Assembly (NCBI RefSeq): GCF_001277235.1
Contig: NZ_CP012266.1
Coordinates: 682,001-746,000 of the forward strand
Reading direction: 5' to 3'
Length of the DNA: 64,000 bases
DNA from: Cronobacter dublinensis subsp. dublinensis LMG 23823
GTDB taxonomy: Bacteria > Pseudomonadota > Gammaproteobacteria > Enterobacterales > Enterobacteriaceae
Shown here: positions 52,565 to 64,000 of the stretch, piece by piece
Numbering within the stretch: position 1 is the first letter of the stretch
How the letters are laid out: every line of letters begins with the position of its first letter
The notes under the pieces: model-generated
The model's input: only the letters and a program-made list of their open reading frames with translations
Told to the model about the DNA's origin: nothing
Database searches by the model: none
Position numbers and translations under genes: made by a program

Positions 52565-53197
52565 ATGACACAACGAGACTACTACCTGAGTGACGCCTTA
52601 ACGGGCGAAGCGACGGTGCTGCGCTGCGAGCAAAACGCGCAGGGCGACTATGAAGTTGAACTGGACAGGACGCTGTTTCACCCGCAGGGCGGCGGGCAAC
52701 CTGCCGATAGCGGCACCATCAACGGCGTGCCGGTGCTGCGCGTCGAAAATCGCGGCGACACGGTGATACATCTGCTGGCGCAGCCGCTGGCAACGGGCCC
52801 CGCCACGCTTGCGGTCGATGAAACGCTCCGCACCCGCCACACCCGCTGGCACTCGGCGGGGCATTTGATTGGCTACGCGGGCGAACAACTCGGCTGGCGG
52901 CCTGTCAAGGCGCACCACTGGCCGGGCGAGGGCAAAATCACCTTTGCGCCCGATACGGCGACGGACGCGCCCGAGCGCGAGGCGTTTACCGCGGCGATAA
53001 CGCAGTGGGTTGCCGCCAGTCTGCCGCGTCAGGTGGATTTCGTCGACGGACGTCGCCAGGTGCGGTTCGGCGATCTGCCGGTCTACGGCTGCGGCGGTAC
53101 GCATGTCGTGTCGCTCTCGCAGGTCGGTGAGGTCACGCTCACCAGTATTAAAGTGAAAAAAGGGCAGCTGCTGGTGGCGTACGAGCTGACGGATTAA
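52565..53197 (+). CDS. Free-standing alanyl-tRNA editing protein (AlaX-like)
   Basis: The 210-residue protein resembles the editing domain of alanyl-tRNA synthetase. It has FHPQGGGQPADSG near residue 39, the zinc-binding HxxxH pair His96/His100 (RWHSAGHLIG) and the CGGTH motif with Cys176 and His180. Such AlaX proteins deacylate Ser- or Gly-tRNA-Ala. It starts at ATG 52565 after GGGAGG. It is a single gene, divergent from the LysR regulator. Confidence 0.92.
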   Translation: MTQRDYYLSDALTGEATVLRCEQNAQGDYEVELDRTLFHPQGGGQPADSGTINGVPVLRVENRGDTVIHLLAQPLATGPATLAVDETLRTRHTRWHSAGHLIGYAGEQLGWRPVKAHHWPGEGKITFAPDTATDAPEREAFTAAITQWVAASLPRQVDFVDGRRQVRFGDLPVYGCGGTHVVSLSQVGEVTLTSIKVKKGQLLVAYELTD

Positions 53198-53204
53198 CCC
53201 TCGG

Positions 53205-53224
53205 GGCAGGCGAAAATGCCTGCC
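53205..53224 (+). other. Hairpin after alaX
   Basis: GGCAGGC/GCCTGCC with a 6-nt loop lies just after the alaX stop. It has no T run, so its role as a terminator is uncertain. Confidence 0.4.
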
Positions 53225-53388
53225 TGCATCGACAACAATGCCCTTATAAATTGCAGGCTTTCTACGCCTTTTACTGATATCCCCGCCGTTTTGTCATAAA
53301 TTTCTAATTATCCCTGTTTTCAGCTGGCGGCCTGCGGGCAGGCTGGTTAACCTGAGAACGATTTCTAAGCAATCTGAAGAGTATAAAT

Positions 53389-54210
53389 ATGCATGAAGCA
53401 CAGGTCCGCGTCGCGATCGCGGGGGCGAGTGGCCGCATGGGGCGCCAGTTAATCCAGGCAGCCATTTCAATGGATGGCGTGGCGCTGGGCGCGGCGCTGG
53501 TACGCGAAGGCTCAACGCTGCTGGGTGCCGACGCCGGCGAGCTGGCGGGCGCAGGCGCGACGGGCGTTATCCTCCAGAGCAGCCTTGAGGCGGTGAAAGA
53601 TGACTTCGACGTGCTTATCGATTTCACCCGACCGGAAGGTACGCTCGCGTATCTGGCGTTCTGCCGCGCACACGGTAAAGGCATGGTTATCGGCACTACC
53701 GGCTTTGACGATGCCGGTAAAGCTGCCATTCGTGATGCCGCGACGGCGATCCCGGTGGTTTTCGCCGCCAATTTCAGCGTCGGCGTTAACGTGATGCTTA
53801 AGCTGCTTGAAAAAGCGGCGCAGGTGATGGGCGATTACACCGATATCGAAATTATTGAGGCGCACCACCGTCATAAAGTGGATGCGCCTTCCGGCACTGC
53901 GCTGGCGATGGGCGAGGCGATTGCCGGTGCGCTGAATAAAGATCTGAAAAGCTGCGCCGTGTACGCGCGCGAAGGTTATACCGGTGAGCGGGAGCCCGGC
54001 ACCATTGGATTTGCCACGGTACGCGCGGGCGATATCGTCGGTGAGCACACCGCCCTGTTTGCCGATGTCGGCGAGCGCATTGAAATTACCCATAAAGCCT
54101 CCAGCCGGATGACTTTTGCTAACGGCGCGGTTCGCGCGGCATTGTGGCTGAAGGGTCGTAAAAATGGCTTTTTTGATATGCGGGACGTGCTGGGGCTTAA
54201 CGAATTGTGA
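53389..54210 (+). CDS. dapB: 4-hydroxy-tetrahydrodipicolinate reductase
   Basis: DapB reduces hydroxy-tetrahydrodipicolinate in lysine and diaminopimelate synthesis, supplying both lysine and the wall peptide. The 273 residues match E. coli. The nucleotide-binding motif is VAIAGASGRMGRQLIQA; the substrate site is EAHHRHKVDAPSGTA with GTIGFATVRAGDIVGEH further on. A terminator follows. Confidence 0.98.
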   Translation: MHEAQVRVAIAGASGRMGRQLIQAAISMDGVALGAALVREGSTLLGADAGELAGAGATGVILQSSLEAVKDDFDVLIDFTRPEGTLAYLAFCRAHGKGMVIGTTGFDDAGKAAIRDAATAIPVVFAANFSVGVNVMLKLLEKAAQVMGDYTDIEIIEAHHRHKVDAPSGTALAMGEAIAGALNKDLKSCAVYAREGYTGEREPGTIGFATVRAGDIVGEHTALFADVGERIEITHKASSRMTFANGAVRAALWLKGRKNGFFDMRDVLGLNEL

Positions 54211-54263
54211 TTTTTGTTATCCATCGTGATGTGGTCATTACAATCATAACGTTTTGATTGAGA

Positions 54264-54288
54264 GGGCAATAATTTATTGCCCTTTTTT
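54264..54288 (+). terminator. Terminator after dapB
   Basis: GGGCAATAA/TTATTGCCC around a single T is followed by six T residues. Confidence 0.9.
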
Positions 54289-54439
54289 ATTTTTGATTTT
54301 TTAAGGGTTTGGTTAGGACATTTCAATGAAATTGGAAAAATTTACGTTTTAGGTGTGTTTTTTGGTTATCAGGTTGTGAATTTTGACCGTTTGGTCCACT
54401 TTAAAAGCTGTGTTATGATTCCTCTTTACTTTTCTCGCG

Positions 54440-54455
54440 TCGCAACCGTTTTCTG
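54440..54455 (+). promoter_or_regulatory. PurR-like operator upstream of carAB
   Basis: TCGCAACCGTTTTCTG matches the PurR consensus ACGCAAACGTTTTCGT at 12 of 16 bases. A PurR site lies in the same region of E. coli carAB, associated with pyrimidine/purine-controlled promoter P1. The surrounding stretch 54300-54676 holds no gene and is AT-rich, as expected for the IHF- and PepA-bound control region. Confidence 0.65.
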
Positions 54456-54628
54456 CGCTTCGTTTTCTTTGTTTTTTGCCTGTCATTTCTCTTGTTTTTA
54501 TTAAAGCCGCCAAAAAAACAATAAAAAGTACGTTTTTGGGTAGACTTTCCCCCACCTTCTCTCTAGAATGCCGCCGTTTGCCAAAAATTCGCTATTCAGG
54601 CGGTTTTGCGTTGATTTAGCCATGCTGG

Positions 54629-54665
54629 TTGAATTAATATGCAAATAAATTGACTGTTTATTCCC
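54629..54665 (+). promoter_or_regulatory. Tandem ARG boxes at the carAB proximal promoter
   Basis: TTGAATTAATATGCAAAT (54629-54646) is a near-consensus ARG box and AATTGACTGTTTATTCCC (54648-54665) a weaker second one. The arrangement next to the ribosome-binding site matches ArgR control of carAB P2 in E. coli. Confidence 0.8.
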
Positions 54666-54676
54666 TGGAGGACGTT

Positions 54677-55825
54677 TTGATTAAGTCAGCGCTGTTGGTT
54701 CTGGAAGACGGGACCCAATTCTACGGTCGGGCCATCGGGGCAACAGGTACGGCAGTAGGGGAAGTTGTTTTCAATACTTCTATGACCGGTTATCAAGAAA
54801 TCCTCACTGATCCTTCCTACTCCCGCCAGATTGTCACTCTTACTTATCCTCATATTGGTAATGTCGGTACGAACGACGCCGACGCCGAGTCCTCCCGGGT
54901 ACATGCGCAGGGTCTTGTGATCCGCGATTTGCCGCTGATTGCCAGCAACTACCGCAGCACCGAGGATCTCTCTTCTTACCTGAAGCGCCATAACATCGTG
55001 GCGATTGCCGATATCGATACCCGCAAGCTGACACGTCTGCTGCGTGAGAAAGGCGCTCAGAACGGCTGCATCATCGCAGGGGATAATGTCGATGCCGCGC
55101 TGGCGCTCGAGAAAGCGCAGGCCTTCCCGGGCCTGAACGGTATGGATCTCGCGAAAGAAGTGACTACGACGGAAGCCTGGAGCTGGACACAGGGCAGCTG
55201 GACGCTCAAAGACGAACTGCCGGAAGCGAAGAAAGAAGAAGAACTGCCTTACCACGTGGTGGCTTACGACTACGGCGTGAAGCGCAACATCCTGCGTATG
55301 CTGGTGGACCGCGGCTGCCGCCTGACGGTAGTCCCGGCGCAGACCCCGGCGGAAGACGTGCTGAAAATGAACCCGGACGGCATCTTCCTCTCAAACGGTC
55401 CTGGCGACCCGGCGCCATGCGATTACGCCATCAGTGCCATCAAGTCCTTCCTGGAAACCGACATCCCGGTATTCGGCATCTGTCTCGGCCATCAGCTGCT
55501 GGCGCTGGCGAGCGGGGCGAAAACCGTGAAGATGAAGTTCGGCCACCACGGCGGCAACCATCCGGTCAAAGATCTCGACAATAACTGCGTGATGATCACC
55601 GCTCAGAACCACGGCTTTGCGGTCGATGAAGCATCGATGCCCGCCACGCTGCGTGTGACCCACAAATCCCTGTTTGATAACACCCTACAGGGTATTCACC
55701 GCACCGATAAACCGGCGTTCAGCTTCCAGGGGCACCCTGAAGCGAGCCCCGGCCCGCACGACGCCGCGCCACTGTTCGATCATTTCATCGAACTTATTGA
55801 GCAATACCGTAAGACAGCTAAATAA
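54677..55825 (+). CDS. carA: Carbamoyl-phosphate synthase small subunit (TTG start)
   Basis: CarA is the glutamine amidotransferase subunit, feeding ammonia to CarB for arginine and pyrimidine synthesis. TTG 54677, five bases after GGAGGA, gives 382 residues as in E. coli, which also uses TTG. The frame stays open upstream to 54650 but that part overlaps the ARG boxes. The class I amidotransferase domain has the nucleophile Cys in FGICLGHQ and the His/Glu in FSFQGHPEASPGP. Confidence 0.97.
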   Translation: MIKSALLVLEDGTQFYGRAIGATGTAVGEVVFNTSMTGYQEILTDPSYSRQIVTLTYPHIGNVGTNDADAESSRVHAQGLVIRDLPLIASNYRSTEDLSSYLKRHNIVAIADIDTRKLTRLLREKGAQNGCIIAGDNVDAALALEKAQAFPGLNGMDLAKEVTTTEAWSWTQGSWTLKDELPEAKKEEELPYHVVAYDYGVKRNILRMLVDRGCRLTVVPAQTPAEDVLKMNPDGIFLSNGPGDPAPCDYAISAIKSFLETDIPVFGICLGHQLLALASGAKTVKMKFGHHGGNHPVKDLDNNCVMITAQNHGFAVDEASMPATLRVTHKSLFDNTLQGIHRTDKPAFSFQGHPEASPGPHDAAPLFDHFIELIEQYRKTAK

Positions 55826-55843
55826 TCAGGAGCCCGAGAGAAA

Positions 55844-59068
<3,225 letters not shown>

Positions 59069-59084
59069 GCGGTCATGCATGACC

Positions 59085-59114
59085 AAAAAGCCAGCGTAAG
59101 CTGGCTTTTTTTTC
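59085..59114 (+). terminator. Terminator after carB
   Basis: AGCCAGC/GCTGGCT around GTAA (59089-59106) is followed by a run of T residues. A separate perfect palindrome, GGTCATG-CATGACC, lies just upstream at 59071-59084. Confidence 0.95.
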
Positions 59115-59227
59115 GGGCGCCCCCCTAAATTTGATAGCCAATTAATTTTTCATTCCGGTGTGGTCATCCGTTACCCTTAAGGCCGTATCGTTTACCGAAG
59201 TCCAGTTTCACGTTCAAGGAGAAACAC

Positions 59228-60091
59228 GTGTTAAAAAGAGCCATGCTTTTGGGTGCCTGTCTGGCATTGACCGCCTGCTTTGGCGGCAATGAGAGCCGAG
59301 AATTTCTGATTGATAACCCGACCGGGAAACCCTTAGCAATTTCTGTCGATGATCAGAAAATCACGGTTCCGGCTAAAGAATCACAAAATATTAAACTGGA
59401 CGCGGGTCAACACACGCTGACGCTGGAAAATGGCGATAAAGTCAAATTCAGCGTATTTGGCGCCTGGCCTCGCTCGGGCGTCAGCGGGTTAATTAACCCG
59501 ACCCGTACTCGCTATATTTATGTGATACAAAAATATCTGGCGGAAGGGGTAAAACCTACTTCTGAAAATGGCGATGTGCATAACCTGACGATTGACGGGG
59601 AGACTGTTACTGGTCCGTTCGAAGATATGGGCAGCGAGCTCTTTATCGATAACTCAATGAAAAACTGGGAGCTGCAGCCGACAGAAGCCTTCCCGGAATC
59701 GATGTCATCGACCTCTGCCGATAACTACAAAACCAAAATTTTCCGCGTTGAGGACTTTAAGCATTTTTATAACAACGAGTTCTCTCCGTCAGTGGAATAC
59801 ACGGAGAATATGCGCATCACGGATTCGAGCTATCAGCCGCCAGCTATCACCGCAAATTTCAAATCTCCTGAACTTCAGCAGAACCTGAATGAAGCCACCA
59901 AAATTTATAATGACTTTATTCACGCGCCGTCGGCGGACGATCAGAAAGATCTGCTGAAAGCGTTTGAAAAACAGAACCGGGAGAAATGGCGCAGCCCTCA
60001 GGCGGGCGGTGAAGAACTGACCCGTTATTACGAAGTGATGACCAATATTAACCACACCATGATGGGCACGATCCTCGAGCTCAAGCCGTAA
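59228..60091 (+). CDS. Hypothetical exported lipoprotein
   Basis: The 287-residue product starts at GTG 59228 behind AAGGAG. Its signal peptide ends in a lipobox LTAC (Cys17), so the mature protein should be a membrane-anchored lipoprotein. The Ile after the +2/+3 residues is not informative for sorting; the first residues after Cys are FGG, which fits outer-membrane targeting. The first 80 mature residues are rich in short beta strands (PLAISVDDQKITVPA); the C-terminal half looks helical. I do not recognise the family. No operon partner is evident; a REP-like hairpin follows. Confidence 0.8.
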   Translation: MLKRAMLLGACLALTACFGGNESREFLIDNPTGKPLAISVDDQKITVPAKESQNIKLDAGQHTLTLENGDKVKFSVFGAWPRSGVSGLINPTRTRYIYVIQKYLAEGVKPTSENGDVHNLTIDGETVTGPFEDMGSELFIDNSMKNWELQPTEAFPESMSSTSADNYKTKIFRVEDFKHFYNNEFSPSVEYTENMRITDSSYQPPAITANFKSPELQQNLNEATKIYNDFIHAPSADDQKDLLKAFEKQNREKWRSPQAGGEELTRYYEVMTNINHTMMGTILELKP

Positions 60092-60100
60092 TAGCTGACC

Positions 60101-60132
60101 GCCGGGCATCCGCATAGCGTGTGCCCGGCCTC
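60101..60132. repeat. REP-like palindrome after the lipoprotein gene
   Basis: GCCGGGCA, a central spacer and TGCCCGGCCTCAG form an inverted repeat resembling a REP unit. No T run follows. Confidence 0.55.
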
Positions 60133-60222
60133 AGAACCTTCTGTATTTCCACACGTTATCAGTACATACATCTAAAATAATAAGGTGATTGATTAAAACC
60201 AACGAAAAGCAGGGAGAACACC

Positions 60223-60456
60223 ATGCGATCGAACCTACTGTTAACGTCCATTTTTGCTGCCGCTACACTGTTTACCGTGGCGGGCTGTTCATCCAATCAG
60301 GCTGTCAAAACCACGGATGGCAACACCGTTGTCACCGACGGTAAACCGGAAGTCGATAAAGATACTGGCCTGGTGTCGTATAAAAACGCGCAGACCGGCC
60401 AGACCGAGCAGATTAACCGCGATCAGGTTAAATCCATGAGCGAGCTGGATAACTAA
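60223..60456 (+). CDS. YgdI/YgdR-family lipoprotein
   Basis: This is a 77-residue small lipoprotein of the DUF903 (YgdI/YgdR) family. The signal peptide ends in a VAGC lipobox (Cys22). The mature part is a small SH3-like beta domain (VTDGKPEVDKDTGLVSYKNA and following). Paralogues of this family are common in enterobacteria and their function is unknown. ATG 60223 follows AGGGAG at good spacing. It seems to be transcribed alone, with a REP-like region after it. Confidence 0.88.
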   Translation: MRSNLLLTSIFAAATLFTVAGCSSNQAVKTTDGNTVVTDGKPEVDKDTGLVSYKNAQTGQTEQINRDQVKSMSELDN

Positions 60457-60470
60457 CGCGACCCGTACTC

Positions 60471-60515
60471 CACCGCCCGCGTCCGGCATTCGCCGTATTC
60501 ATGCGCCGGGCGGTG
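60471..60515. other. Long inverted repeat between two lipoprotein genes
   Basis: CACCGCCCG (60471-60479) pairs with CGGGCGGTG (60507-60515) around 27 nt that may form inner pairs. It lies between the convergent lipoprotein genes and may serve as a terminator or REP-type element. No T run is present. Confidence 0.45.
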
Positions 60516-60523
60516 AATTCCCG

Positions 60524-60910
60524 TCAGTCGTGGTCCTGAACCGCGACGCCTTCCCCCGTTGTGACAACCGAAAATCCCCGCGTGATATACCTGTGCGACG
60601 TCGTGTCGACGGCCGCGCTATAGGTCTTGTCCGGCGCAAAATGAAAATCGTCAAACACCGGCGCGCAGCGACGCGCGTCCAGCATCAACGCCTTTGTCAC
60701 CAGATTCTTTTCATAAACATCGGCTTGCGCCTCGTCACTCCAGACGCTCACGCGCAGGATTTTTTCCGGCGTGGGTACGTATTCTTCATCGACGGATACG
60801 CAGACCTTTCCGTCGGCGACCGCGGTTTGCGCGGGCAGAAAACTGACGCGATCGCCGAGAAAACACCCTGAAAGGAGGCAGGCCAGCGCGGGAATAAGTG
60901 ATTTTTTCAT
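60524..60910 (-). CDS. Hypothetical lipoprotein, possible T6SS immunity type
   Basis: The 128 residues begin with a signal peptide MKKSLIPALACLLSGC, lipobox LSGC (Cys16), followed by FLGDRVSFLPAQ. The rest is a small beta-rich domain with two further Cys residues (VCVSVD and RRCAPVFDDF). The overall pattern resembles small enterobacterial periplasmic lipoproteins annotated as putative T6SS immunity proteins, but no T6SS gene or effector is nearby, so this is only a suggestion. It is transcribed leftward, divergent from kefF. Confidence 0.7.
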   Translation of the reverse strand: MKKSLIPALACLLSGCFLGDRVSFLPAQTAVADGKVCVSVDEEYVPTPEKILRVSVWSDEAQADVYEKNLVTKALMLDARRCAPVFDDFHFAPDKTYSAAVDTTSHRYITRGFSVVTTGEGVAVQDHD

Positions 60911-61108
60911 AGCGGCAATCCTTGCGGCGCAGATGATGGAGTGAACATTATGCCTGCCCGCGCGGAGGCTGGCACCCGTGAATGCGCCGCGCCGCGTGTC
61001 GGCGGGCGGTATTCACGCCAATATCCCTGCGGATTGTCCCTGTAAGCGCGCCCGTTAACTGGCTACACTCATTCCATTCCTCTAACGGGCAGCGACACAG
61101 GCAAGGTT

Positions 61109-61639
61109 ATGATTTTAATTATTTATGCGCATCCCTATCCGCGCCACTCCCACGCCAACCGGCGGATGCTGGAGCACGTGCAGGGACTGGACGAACTCGA
61201 AGTGCGCTCGCTTTACCAGCTTTACCCTGATTTCAATATTAACGTCGCCGCCGAACAGGAGGCGCTCGCCCGCGCCGATTTAATCGTCTGGCAGCATCCG
61301 ATGCAGTGGTACAGCGTGCCGCCGCTTTTCAAGCTCTGGATCGATAAAGTGCTGGCTCACGGCTGGGCCTACGGTAAAGGCGCCACGGCGCTGAAGGGCA
61401 AAAGCGTGCTGTGGGCGGTGACGACAGGCGGCGATAAACACCATTTTGACATCGGCGATCATCCGGGTTTTGACGTGCTCGCCCAGCCGCTGCAGGCGAC
61501 GGCGCTCTATTGCGGTCTCAACTGGCTGACGCCCTACGTCATGCATCGCACCTTTGTATGTGATGACGAAACGCTGGAAGGCAAGGCGCGCGAATATCAA
61601 AAACGGTTAACCGACTGGCAGGAGCATCACCATGGATAG
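61109..61639 (+). CDS. kefF: Glutathione-regulated K+ efflux ancillary protein KefF
   Basis: KefF is a quinone oxidoreductase-like flavoprotein that binds KefC and is required for its full activity. The 176 residues show the FMN-binding N-terminus ILIIYAHPYPRHSHANRRM and the motif WQHPMQWYSVPPLFKLWID. The stop overlaps the kefC start by 8 nt, showing tight coupling. Confidence 0.96.
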   Translation: MILIIYAHPYPRHSHANRRMLEHVQGLDELEVRSLYQLYPDFNINVAAEQEALARADLIVWQHPMQWYSVPPLFKLWIDKVLAHGWAYGKGATALKGKSVLWAVTTGGDKHHFDIGDHPGFDVLAQPLQATALYCGLNWLTPYVMHRTFVCDDETLEGKAREYQKRLTDWQEHHHG

Positions 61640-63494
61640 TCATACTCTCATTCAGGCGCTGATCTACCTGGGGTCGGCGGCGCTGATCGTGCCGGTCGCG
61701 GTGCGCCTCGGGCTCGGCTCGGTGCTCGGTTATCTGATTGCGGGCGGGCTGATTGGCCCGTGGGGATTGCGGCTGGTGACGGACGCGCAGGCTATCCTGC
61801 ATTTTGCCGAAATCGGCGTGGTGCTGATGCTGTTTGTCATTGGCCTTGAACTGGATCCGCAACGCCTGTGGAAGCTGCGCGCGTCGGTGTTTGGCGGCGG
61901 GGCGTTGCAGATGGGCGCATGCGGCTTGCTGCTCGGCGGCTTTTGCGTCGCGCTCGGGTTACGCTGGCAGGTGGCGATCCTGATTGGCCTGACGCTCGCG
62001 CTCTCCTCCACCGCCATCGCCATGCAGGCGATGAACGAGCGTAACCTGACGGCTTCACAGATGGGGCGCAGCGCGTTCGCCGTGTTGTTGTTCCAGGATA
62101 TCGCCGCCATTCCGCTGGTGGCGATGATCCCGTTGCTGGCTGCGAGCGGCGAGGCGACGACCGCCAGCGCGTTTCTGCTCTCGGCGCTGAAAGTGGTCGG
62201 CGCGCTGGCGCTGGTCGTGTTACTCGGCCGTTTTGTGGCGCGCCCGGCCCTGCGCTTCGTGGCGCGATCCGGCCTGCGGGAAGTGTTCAGCGCCGTGGCG
62301 CTGTTTCTGGTGTTCGGCTTCGGCCTGCTGCTGGAAGAGGCCGGGCTGTCGATGGCGATGGGCGCGTTTCTCGCGGGCGTGCTGCTGGCGAGCTCTGAAT
62401 ACCGGCATGCGCTGGAGAGCGATATCGAGCCCTTTAAAGGGCTGCTGCTGGGGCTCTTTTTCATCGGTGTCGGCATGTCGATCGATTTCGGAACGCTGGT
62501 GGCGCATCCGCTGCGGGTGCTGACGCTGCTGTTCGGTTTCCTGCTGATTAAAACCGTGACGCTGTGGCTGGTGGCGAAGCCGCTGAACGTGCCGGGCCGT
62601 CAGCGGCGCTGGTTCGCGGTGCTGTTAGGCCAGGGGAGCGAATTCGCCTTTGTGATTTTCGGCGCGGCGCGCAGCGCAGAGGTGCTGGATGCCGAATGGG
62701 CGAAGGCGCTGACGCTCGCCGTCGCGCTCTCGATGGCGGCGACGCCGCTGCTGCTGGTGCTGTTAAGCCGTCTTGAAAAAGCGGGGCAGCAGCAGGCGCG
62801 CGAGGCGGACGAGATAGACGAAGAGCAGCCGCGCGTTATCATCGCGGGCTTCGGACGTTTCGGGCAGATTGCGGGCCGTTTGCTGCTCTCAAGCGGCGTC
62901 AAAATGGTGGTACTCGATCACGACCCGGATCATATTGAAACCCTGCGCAAGTTCGGCATGAAAGTGTTTTATGGCGACGCCACGCGCGTGGATCTGCTGG
63001 AGTCTGCCGGGGTGGCGAAAGCCGAAGTGCTGATTAACGCCATCGACGATCCGCAGGCGAATTTACAGCTGACTGAGCTGGTGCAGACGCACTTCCCGCA
63101 GGTGCGGATCATCGCCCGCGCCCGTGATGTCGACCACTATATTCGGCTGCGTCAGGCAGGCGTCGCGCAGCCGGAGCGTGAAACGTTCGAAGGCGCGCTG
63201 CGGGTTGGGCGCATGGCGCTGGAGGAGCTTGGCATTGGCGGCTACGAAGCGCGCGAGCGCGCCGACCTGTTCCGCTGTTATAACCAGCAAATGGTCGATG
63301 AGATGGCCGACGGCGATAACGACACGACGGCGCGCGCGGCGACCTTCAGGCGCACCAGCGCGATGCTGACGGAGATTATCAGCGAAGACCGCGCGCATCT
63401 GTCGCTTATCCAGCGTCACGGCTGGCAGGGCACGCAGGAGGGCAAGCACACCGGCGACGACGCCGATGAACCGGCCATAAAACCGCAGCCATAA
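61632..63494 (+). CDS. kefC: Glutathione-regulated K+/H+ antiporter KefC
   Basis: KefC exports K+ to acidify the cytoplasm during electrophile stress and is held closed by glutathione. The 620 residues have a 12-segment CPA2 transport domain (1-380) with the regulatory loop, followed by a cytoplasmic RCK/TrkA-N domain (VIIAGFGRFGQIAGRLLL near 400) that binds glutathione and nucleotides, and a charged tail. Length matches E. coli KefC. Confidence 0.97.
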   Translation: MDSHTLIQALIYLGSAALIVPVAVRLGLGSVLGYLIAGGLIGPWGLRLVTDAQAILHFAEIGVVLMLFVIGLELDPQRLWKLRASVFGGGALQMGACGLLLGGFCVALGLRWQVAILIGLTLALSSTAIAMQAMNERNLTASQMGRSAFAVLLFQDIAAIPLVAMIPLLAASGEATTASAFLLSALKVVGALALVVLLGRFVARPALRFVARSGLREVFSAVALFLVFGFGLLLEEAGLSMAMGAFLAGVLLASSEYRHALESDIEPFKGLLLGLFFIGVGMSIDFGTLVAHPLRVLTLLFGFLLIKTVTLWLVAKPLNVPGRQRRWFAVLLGQGSEFAFVIFGAARSAEVLDAEWAKALTLAVALSMAATPLLLVLLSRLEKAGQQQAREADEIDEEQPRVIIAGFGRFGQIAGRLLLSSGVKMVVLDHDPDHIETLRKFGMKVFYGDATRVDLLESAGVAKAEVLINAIDDPQANLQLTELVQTHFPQVRIIARARDVDHYIRLRQAGVAQPERETFEGALRVGRMALEELGIGGYEARERADLFRCYNQQMVDEMADGDNDTTARAATFRRTSAMLTEIISEDRAHLSLIQRHGWQGTQEGKHTGDDADEPAIKPQP

Positions 63495-63519
63495 AAAACG
63501 CCCCGTCAGGGGCGTTTTC
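63495..63519. terminator. Terminator between kefC and the LysE-family gene
   Basis: AACGCCCC/GGGGCGTT around GTCA, with an A run before and TTTTC after, is a bidirectional terminator for the convergent genes. Confidence 0.9.
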
Positions 63520-63542
63520 TTTTCATACGGGGCGAGCGCGGG

Positions 63543-64000
63543 TTAACTGAGCGCCACCTTGATCCCGAGCGCCAGCAGCATGCCGCCCAGCAGTTTATCG
63601 ATAACTTTCTGCGCTTTGGTGAGGCCGCGGCGCACCGGCGCGCTCTGGATAAGCCACACCAGCAGCGGCCACCAGACCAGCGTCAGCGCGACGATAATGC
63701 CCGCGTACCAGAGCTTTTCCATCATGCCGGAATTGACGTTCAGCACCTGAGTAAACATCGCCAGGAAAAACAGCGTGGCTTTCGGGTTCAGCAGGTTGCA
63801 AAGATAGCCCTGGAGAAACGCTTTTTTAAGCGAGGTGGATTCCTGCGCCACGCCGTCCAGCGCCAGGCTGGTGGTGCCGCGGGCCAGCAGCGCGTTGACA
63901 CCAAGCCAGACCAGATACGCCGCGCCGACATACTTCAGGGCGCCGAAAAGCCAGGGTGTCGTGGTAATCACCACCGCAATACCCGCCACACAGTAGGTCA
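63543..64000 (-). CDS. LysE/RhtB-family amino acid exporter, 5' end beyond the window
   Basis: The frame runs leftward from the right edge of the window and stays open there, so the N-terminal part is missing; about 152 residues are seen of an expected 200-210. The segment WLFGALKYVGAAYLVWLGVNAL and FLQGYLCNLLNPKATLFFLAMF are typical of LysE/RhtB-type translocators, which export amino acids such as threonine, homoserine or arginine. The substrate cannot be told. In E. coli folA, not such an exporter, follows kefC. Confidence 0.88.
   Translation of the reverse strand, partial: TYCVAGIAVVITTTPWLFGALKYVGAAYLVWLGVNALLARGTTSLALDGVAQESTSLKKAFLQGYLCNLLNPKATLFFLAMFTQVLNVNSGMMEKLWYAGIIVALTLVWWPLLVWLIQSAPVRRGLTKAQKVIDKLLGGMLLALGIKVALS

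Noticed and set aside
63543..64000. Truncated or pseudogene LysE-family exporter
   Set aside because: The missing N-terminus is due to the window edge; the frame is open at base 64000.

Overview
The window is an enterobacterial chromosome segment. Gene content, order and GC-rich codon use fit Cronobacter or a very close genus. The right part follows the Escherichia coli arrangement slt-trpR-yjjX-gpmB-rob-creABCD-arcA-yjtD-thrLABC-yaaA-yaaJ-talB-mog-satP-dnaKJ-nhaAR-rpsT-ribF-ileS-lspA-fkpB-ispH-rihC-dapB-carAB-kefFC. The left end carries a group-2-type capsule export locus, placed beside ettA. The genus assignment is inference from synteny and recalled family sequences; no search was run.

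Layout. 1-7.3 kb: capsule region 1 (kpsE-D-C-S, leftward, without kpsF or kpsU) converging on a hydrolase-like gene that looks like the end of the serotype-specific region. 7.7-20.4 kb: ettA, slt, trpR, yjjX, gpmB, rob, the creABCD regulon, arcA and an RNA methyltransferase. 20.6-25.5 kb: thr leader, attenuator and thrABC. 25.5-33 kb: yaaA, yaaJ, talB, mog, then an MHS-type transporter and an unusual ClC protein that E. coli lacks here, then satP. 33.1-36.5 kb: dnaK-dnaJ with two heat-shock-type promoters. 36.7-41.8 kb: an accessory block. 41.9-54.2 kb: nhaA-nhaR, rpsT, ribF-ileS-lspA-fkpB-ispH, rihC, a LysR/AlaX pair and dapB. 54.4-64 kb: carAB with PurR and ArgR sites, three small lipoprotein genes, kefFC and a LysE-family exporter cut by the window edge.

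The most interesting part is 36.7-41.8 kb, between dnaJ and nhaA. It holds a LysR regulator, a phage-type holin, a GH108 muramidase resembling the TtsA/ZliS family, a membrane-anchored winged-helix regulator, and a large modular chitinase with no signal peptide. No phage structural, integrase or replication genes are present. I read it as a dedicated holin/endolysin protein-release module (type 10 secretion-like) whose cargo is the adjacent chitinase. The function is inference; the gene content is read directly.

Two small E. coli y-genes, yjjY and yaaY, are recognisable here only as DNA: each has its reading frame broken in the middle. This suggests they mark conserved promoter DNA rather than proteins. 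No tRNA, rRNA, CRISPR array or insertion sequence was seen.
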